DNA of 36,729 bases, from assembly GCA_025928335.1 (NCBI GenBank), contig JAICJQ010000018.1, forward strand, positions 1-36,729, written 5' to 3'. The translations under genes and the position numbers were made by a program. Within the stretch, counting starts at the first letter, position 1. Each line of letters starts with the position of its first letter. Positions 32,690 to 36,729 of the stretch are shown here, in pieces. This stretch comes from Gemmatimonadaceae bacterium (GTDB lineage: Bacteria > Gemmatimonadota > Gemmatimonadetes > Gemmatimonadales > Gemmatimonadaceae). A model generated the notes under the pieces. The model had not been told where the DNA came from. It made no database searches and was given only the letters and a program-made list of their open reading frames with translations.

Positions 32690-33858
32690 CAGTCCGCGGC
32701 TGCGGCCGCGTTGGCGCCGCGCACCTTGGCGATGAGTGCGGGATAGACCTCGACGACTCGATCGACGGCGGCCTCGGTGGTCAGCGCACCGACGCTCATC
32801 CGGATCGCGGCCGACGCGAGCTCGTTCGAGACGCCGATCGCGCTGAGCACGTGCGACGGCGATACGCTTCCGCTCTGACAGGCCGATCCCGCCGAGCAGC
32901 CGATGCCGCGCAGGTCGAGCGCCATGAGCATCGACTCGCTGTCCGTGCCAGGGACGGAGACATTAACGATGTGCGGCGCGCGGGGACCGCCGCGCCCATG
33001 GACGACCGCGTCGGGCACGCGCGCGAGAATTCCCGCCTCGAGCCGGTCACGCAACCGCTCGAGCTGCAGCCAGTGTGCCTCACGTTCCGCGACCGCCAAC
33101 TCCGCGGCCCGGGCAAAGCCGACGGCCGCCGCAACGTTCTCGGTCCCCGGCCTGCGTCCACGATCCTGCGTCCCGCCGTGAAAGAGCGGCTCGATGACCA
33201 GACCGCGTCGAATGAATACGGCACCGATCCCCTTCGGGGCGCCGATCTTGTGGCCCGACACGGTGAGGACATCGAACGGGACCGTCGACGCGTCGATCGC
33301 CACATTTCCGAACGCCTGCACGGCGTCGGTATGAAACAGCGCACCAACGCTCTTCGCATGGCGAGCGAGATCATCGATCGGCTGGATCGTTCCGATCTCG
33401 TTATTGACCCACATGACCGAAGCGATCGCCGTGTCGTTTCGAACGACGTCGTTGAACGACGAGAGGTCGACCGCGCCGGTGTCGCGCATCGCCGTGAAGC
33501 GCTCTTGGGCCCCTTCCTTTGCGGCCTGATGGACCGCGCCAAGCACCGCCTTGTGCTCGATGGGAGTGGTTACAACCGCGCGGCGCCCGCTGCCACTCAG
33601 CGCTCGCCAGGCGCCAAGAATGGCGATGTTATCGGCCTCGGTGCCGCCGGAGGTGAAGCAGATCTCGTCGGACCGGGCGCCCAGACAATGAGCGACGCGC
33701 TCGCGCGCCTCGTCGAGGGCTGTTCGTGCGTCTCGCCCCCACCGGTGGGCGCTGGACGGGTTGCCGAAGCGGGGTCCATAGAAGGGAACCATCGCATCGA
33801 GCACCTCTTGCCGAACCGGTGTCGTGGCAGCGTGGTCGAGATAGATAGGTTCAGGCAT
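32689..33858 (-). CDS. Cysteine desulfurase (IscS/NifS family)
   Basis: A PLP enzyme that moves sulfur from cysteine onto its own cysteine, 389 residues. Family motifs are IYLDHAATTPV at the start, TSGGTEADN, the PLP-lysine segment SGHKIGAPKGIGA (K204) and RPGTENVAAAVG. The active-site loop is GCSAGSACQSG, in which C327 is the expected persulfide carrier; a second Cys (C321) sits close by. The long loop and GSACQSG form place it in the group I (NifS/IscS) type. The gene overlaps mnmA, so tRNA thiolation is the likeliest use. No iscU, hscA or fdx lies nearby, so Fe-S assembly is less supported. Confidence 0.94.
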   Translation of the reverse strand: MPEPIYLDHAATTPVRQEVLDAMVPFYGPRFGNPSSAHRWGRDARTALDEARERVAHCLGARSDEICFTSGGTEADNIAILGAWRALSGSGRRAVVTTPIEHKAVLGAVHQAAKEGAQERFTAMRDTGAVDLSSFNDVVRNDTAIASVMWVNNEIGTIQPIDDLARHAKSVGALFHTDAVQAFGNVAIDASTVPFDVLTVSGHKIGAPKGIGAVFIRRGLVIEPLFHGGTQDRGRRPGTENVAAAVGFARAAELAVAEREAHWLQLERLRDRLEAGILARVPDAVVHGRGGPRAPHIVNVSVPGTDSESMLMALDLRGIGCSAGSACQSGSVSPSHVLSAIGVSNELASAAIRMSVGALTTEAAVDRVVEVYPALIAKVRGANAAAAAD

Positions 33859-33890
33859 AGCAACAATATACAGCGTTTCTGCTCACGACG

Positions 33891-34649
33891 CTAAGGCGCC
33901 CCGGGCGGCTTCTTGACGCCGAAAAAACGGCTGCGTACCTCCCAGAGCTTCGGAAAAAACCGCTGGTCGACGGTACGCATCAGATAGCGCGATCCGAGGG
34001 TCCCGCCCGTGCCCCCGGTCTGCGGTCCTATGATACGCTCGACCAGCTGAACATGCTTGAACCGCCACTGGGCGAACTGCTGCTCGTATTCCAGAAGGGC
34101 TTCGGCAAGGAAGAACAAAAGCCCAGGACCGGGGCCGAGATACAAGTCTTCGAGCTTGGCGCCCGCCCCATCGAGCACCCGGAGGAAGAGCTCCTGAAGC
34201 GTCGGACGCCCGAGCGCGCGCTGAACGAGCGGCGGGATCGGTCCACGCTCTTCCAGCGCATGCATGAAGTGGTCGTCGCGCAACCCGGACGCAGCCTCGA
34301 TCGCGCGAAACTGGATGCTCTGCGATCCGCTCGATGTGCCGAGAAAGGTGCGAAACTGCGCGAAGTGCTGCGGCGGCAACGCGCTGAGCGACGACAGTTG
34401 CTCGGAAACGATCCGCATCAGCGTGTTCACGCGCTGCACGCGCCAGAGCGCCTGACCGACCTCACGCGCCTCCAAGGCGGCGACGAGACCGTCGAGGTCG
34501 TGCAGGATCGCCTTGAACCACAGTTCGCTCGCCTGGTGCACGACGATGAAGAGCAGCTCGTCCGGATGCTCCGGCTGCGACCGGGGGCGCTGGAGCGCGA
34601 GAAGCGCGTCGAGCGACAAGTAGGTGCCGTACGTGACCTCGTCGCTCAA
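33891..34649 (-). CDS. kynA: Tryptophan 2,3-dioxygenase
   Basis: A heme enzyme opening the indole ring of tryptophan to N-formylkynurenine, 252 residues, a little short. VTYGTYLSLDALLALQ opens the protein. DELLFIVVHQASELWFKAIL holds F34 and H38, matching the substrate-pocket Phe and His of the Xanthomonas enzyme. QFRAIE follows with the carboxylate-binding Arg. The proximal heme His is H199 in WRFKHVQLVERIIG, and GTGGTLGSRYL is the conserved loop. The segment usually written SGFQS reads SGSQS here (Ser109). Its start lies 4 nt inside the end of the upstream BshB1-like gene. No kynureninase or classical formamidase is visible. Confidence 0.92.
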   Translation of the reverse strand: MSDEVTYGTYLSLDALLALQRPRSQPEHPDELLFIVVHQASELWFKAILHDLDGLVAALEAREVGQALWRVQRVNTLMRIVSEQLSSLSALPPQHFAQFRTFLGTSSGSQSIQFRAIEAASGLRDDHFMHALEERGPIPPLVQRALGRPTLQELFLRVLDGAGAKLEDLYLGPGPGLLFFLAEALLEYEQQFAQWRFKHVQLVERIIGPQTGGTGGTLGSRYLMRTVDQRFFPKLWEVRSRFFGVKKPPGAP

Positions 34650-35365
34650 AAGGTCGACACCTCGAGTGAAAGCACGTCGTCCACCGCCATCACCTCGGTC
34701 GTGAAATACGGCTCGCCATATCGTTTCCGAATGAGCGTTCCATAATACGCTGCGTAGTGCCGCACGACATCCTCGAGCGGTTCACCGTTCGGATACACCT
34801 CGCCGGCCTGCTGAAGCCCCTCGAATTGCGAACGGTAACAGCGTATCGCCTCCAGTTTGAGCTCGAACACCTGGGAGATATCGACGACGAACGTCGGCCG
34901 GACCGGGTCGTGCCGGTAGGTCAGGCAGTGCAGAATCTTGAACGGCCGATGTTTGGGCAAATCCGGTGCGAGCTTCGCGAGTCCGGACACGAACGACGCG
35001 TCCCGAACCAACTGTGCCGTGACGTGGTGGTCGGGGTGCCGGCCCTCGAGCGCCGGCGCGATGACCACGCGCGGCTGGAGCCGCCGAAGCACCCGCGCCA
35101 GCTTCTCTCGCGACGCCGGATCGTTCACGATAGCGGCATCGGGCAGCCCGAGATTCTCGCGCACGCTGACACCCAACGTCTTCGCGGCCTGTTCCGCTTC
35201 AGCGGCGCGGACCTCGGCGGTCCCACGCGTCCCAAGCTCGCCCGCGGTGAGGTCGAGAATGCCGGTTCGGTATCCAGCGCGCGCCGCCTTGGCGAGCGTA
35301 CCGCCACACAACAGCTCGACATCGTCGCGGTGCGCGGCGATGGCGAGGAGGTCGACGTTTGTCAT
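34646..35365 (-). CDS. bshB1: PIG-L/BshB1-type N-acetylglucosaminyl deacetylase
   Basis: A zinc-dependent deacetylase of the LmbE/PIG-L family, 239 residues, most like BshB1 of bacillithiol synthesis, which removes acetyl from GlcNAc-malate. AHRDDVE at 11-17 is the first metal motif (normally AHPDD; Pro is replaced by Arg13), DLTAGELGTRGT is the BshB1-type second block, and EGRHPDHH (His110, His113, His114) supplies the third ligand and substrate site. RENLGLPDAAI is also characteristic. The gene overlaps the tryptophan dioxygenase start by 4 nt (34646-34649). bshA and bshC are not in view, so bacillithiol synthesis rests on family similarity; a role as amidase toward another substrate remains open. 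Confidence 0.83.
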   Translation of the reverse strand: MTNVDLLAIAAHRDDVELLCGGTLAKAARAGYRTGILDLTAGELGTRGTAEVRAAEAEQAAKTLGVSVRENLGLPDAAIVNDPASREKLARVLRRLQPRVVIAPALEGRHPDHHVTAQLVRDASFVSGLAKLAPDLPKHRPFKILHCLTYRHDPVRPTFVVDISQVFELKLEAIRCYRSQFEGLQQAGEVYPNGEPLEDVVRHYAAYYGTLIRKRYGEPYFTTEVMAVDDVLSLEVSTF

Positions 35366-35422
35366 GCGGTAGAAGGTAGTGGCCCGGGGAACGGCGGGAG
35401 CAGCGTCGCGCGGCGGCCCGTG

Positions 35423-36697
35423 CTACTCGTAACGGAGCGCCGCGACCGGATCGAGTCTCGCTGCGCGGACCGCCGGAAGCATCCCGAAGATCACGCCGGT
35501 CACCGCGCTCGCGGCGAGTGCGGAGACGATCGAGGACAGCGGCGTCGACGCTGGAATCGACGGCCACACCGTACGCACGAGCACCGTCGTTCCGAACCCA
35601 AGCACGAGACCGACCGCCGCGCCGAACGCGGTGAGCGTCACGGCCTCGACGAGGAATTGCCAGAGGATCGTCAGCCGCGTCGCGCCGAGCGCTTTGCGGA
35701 CGCCGATCTCTCGCGTACGCTCCGTGACGGAAATCATCATGATCGCGATGACGCCGATACCGCCGACCAGCAACCCGACCGATGAAAGGGCGAGGCCAAC
35801 CACGAAGAACGTGCCGAAGAGTTTGTTGTACGTCTCGAGCAGCTTGTCCTGCGTCACGACCGCGAAGTTGGTCCGGTCGCGTGGCCGAAGCCCGCGGTGA
35901 GCGCGGAGAAACGCCGTGACTTCGTCGGTCGCGTCCGTGACGTTCACGCCGTCTCGTGGCCGCACGATCAGGTTGTTGCCGCGCACCCAGAGGTTCATGT
36001 GGCGACGACCGGTCTCGAGCGGCACAATGGCTTTGGGCGAATCGCCTCCGCCGGCCGACGTCGGAGTGCCCATCGGACTCGCGGTGTAGTGATAGAGCCC
36101 GATGACCTGGAACGGATGGCCGTCGATCGTGATCATCTTGTCGATCGGATCGGAATCACCGAATAGCGACTGCGCGAGCTTGTCGTTCACGATCACGACT
36201 TGCGCGGCGGTATTGTACTCCGCCAGCGTGAAACTGCGGCCCGGGAAAATGTCGCCCCCGTCCACGTCGGTCCAATTCGTCGAGTAATACTCGACCCCGG
36301 CGCTGAGCGACCGATCCTTGTACTTGAAGGTGTTCCCGCCGGCAACGTGCTGTGTGACCGCGTAGATCGACGACAGCGACGCGATGCCACTGGCTTCATC
36401 GTTCGTGATCGCCGGGTTCCGACGCTCGGGACAGGAGCTTGGGTCGCTGGGATCGCAACTCTGGAAGGGCGTCAGGGGCCGGCGATAGACGAAGAAAGAA
36501 TTCGGGCCGGCGGCGGCGACATCCCGCGCGAACGATTCGTTCACGCCCCGCACGACGGACGACAGCGCGACCACGACGAAGACGCCAACCGCGACGCCGA
36601 GGATCGTCAGTGCCGCGCGGCCTTTGTTGGCGCGGATCGACTCGAGCGCGATCGAGACCCCTTCGACGGCGTGGAGAAAAACGGCGAAGAATTTCAT
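35423..36697 (-). CDS. ABC transporter permease, MacB/FtsX type
   Basis: A 424-residue inner-membrane permease. Residues about 1-22 are a basic/amphipathic start (VEGVSIALESIRANKGRAAL), followed by a first membrane segment (TILGVAVGVFVVVALSSVV), then a large periplasmic MacB_PCD domain (about 50-280), then three C-terminal membrane segments in the FtsX domain (VVGLALSSVGLLVGGIGVIA, LTAFGAAVGLVLGFGTTVLV, ALAASAVTGVIFGMLPAV). The family sequence RTREIGVRKALGATR and the final RAARLDPVAALRYE are clear. Start ATG at 36697 overlaps the stop of the upstream permease (ATGA), so the two are coupled. The ATP-binding subunit probably lies beyond the window. Substrate unknown. Confidence 0.92.
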   Translation of the reverse strand: MKFFAVFLHAVEGVSIALESIRANKGRAALTILGVAVGVFVVVALSSVVRGVNESFARDVAAAGPNSFFVYRRPLTPFQSCDPSDPSSCPERRNPAITNDEASGIASLSSIYAVTQHVAGGNTFKYKDRSLSAGVEYYSTNWTDVDGGDIFPGRSFTLAEYNTAAQVVIVNDKLAQSLFGDSDPIDKMITIDGHPFQVIGLYHYTASPMGTPTSAGGGDSPKAIVPLETGRRHMNLWVRGNNLIVRPRDGVNVTDATDEVTAFLRAHRGLRPRDRTNFAVVTQDKLLETYNKLFGTFFVVGLALSSVGLLVGGIGVIAIMMISVTERTREIGVRKALGATRLTILWQFLVEAVTLTAFGAAVGLVLGFGTTVLVRTVWPSIPASTPLSSIVSALAASAVTGVIFGMLPAVRAARLDPVAALRYE

Positions 36698-36729
36698 GTC
36701 TCGTGACGCAGCGCCTCGATCGGGTCGAG
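36694..36729 (-). CDS. C-terminal end of another ABC transporter permease (partial)
   Basis: Only the last 11 codons are in the window. They read LDPIEALRHET then TGA, which is the usual C-terminal end of MacB/FtsX permeases (compare LDPVAALRYE of the following gene). The stop overlaps the next permease start by 4 nt. Two tandem permease genes of this type usually form a multi-subunit or duplicated MacB-like exporter. Confidence 0.75.
   Translation of the reverse strand, partial: LDPIEALRHET

Overview
The window is a GC-rich, gene-dense bacterial chromosome segment. The best fit is a member of the Gemmatimonadota or a close relative. The reasons are a SusC/SusD outer-membrane pair, an orphan carboxypeptidase-regulatory/plug protein, a DUF4097 protein, an MglB/MglA pair next to recR, and few recognisable Shine-Dalgarno sites. 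This assignment is inferred from gene content, not from a marker-gene search. There is no rRNA, tRNA, prophage, transposase or CRISPR array.

Layout. 28-9131 is envelope and nutrient uptake: an orphan plug protein (-), a 378-nt divergent intergenic region, susC/susD-like genes (+) ending in a perfect 36-bp palindrome, a small lipoprotein, a convergent DUF4097 protein (-) and a secreted PQQ-type sugar dehydrogenase (+). 9182-15448 is a central-carbon cluster: transaldolase, pyruvate kinase, an MBL hydrolase, glucose-6-phosphate isomerase and class II fructose-bisphosphate aldolase. 15461-17593 is a small histidine-kinase-like protein with no visible ATP-binding motifs, followed by an NtrC-type sigma-54 activator. 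17611-19430 holds YtxH, YihY/BrkB and a lipoprotein. 19487-21523 is threonine catabolism (threonine aldolase, threonine dehydratase). 21532-22553 is two minus-strand genes: an MmcQ/YjbR protein with a histone-like tail and a conserved unknown.

22620-25861 is the conserved block SRP RNA (ffs), dnaX, ybaB, recR plus a small membrane protein. 25875-30902 continues with mglB, mglA, pgsA, cinA, grpE and dnaJ. Between dnaJ and the convergent mnmA lies the most unusual object in the window: a four-helix-bundle (S23/IVS-type) gene enclosed by inverted arms of 70-95 bp, each built from 16-bp tandem units. From 31589 to the end everything is on the minus strand: mnmA with its cysteine desulfurase, a tryptophan 2,3-dioxygenase overlapping a BshB1-like deacetylase, and MacB/FtsX-type ABC permeases.

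Several neighbours work together. The desulfurase can feed sulfur to MnmA. MglB is the expected GAP of MglA. The SusC and SusD proteins form one importer. The pseudo-kinase probably passes phosphate to the sigma-54 regulator. Three short arrays of a related GC-rich octamer sit just behind stop codons (19015, 19444, 27051) and look like a dispersed intergenic repeat family of this genome.
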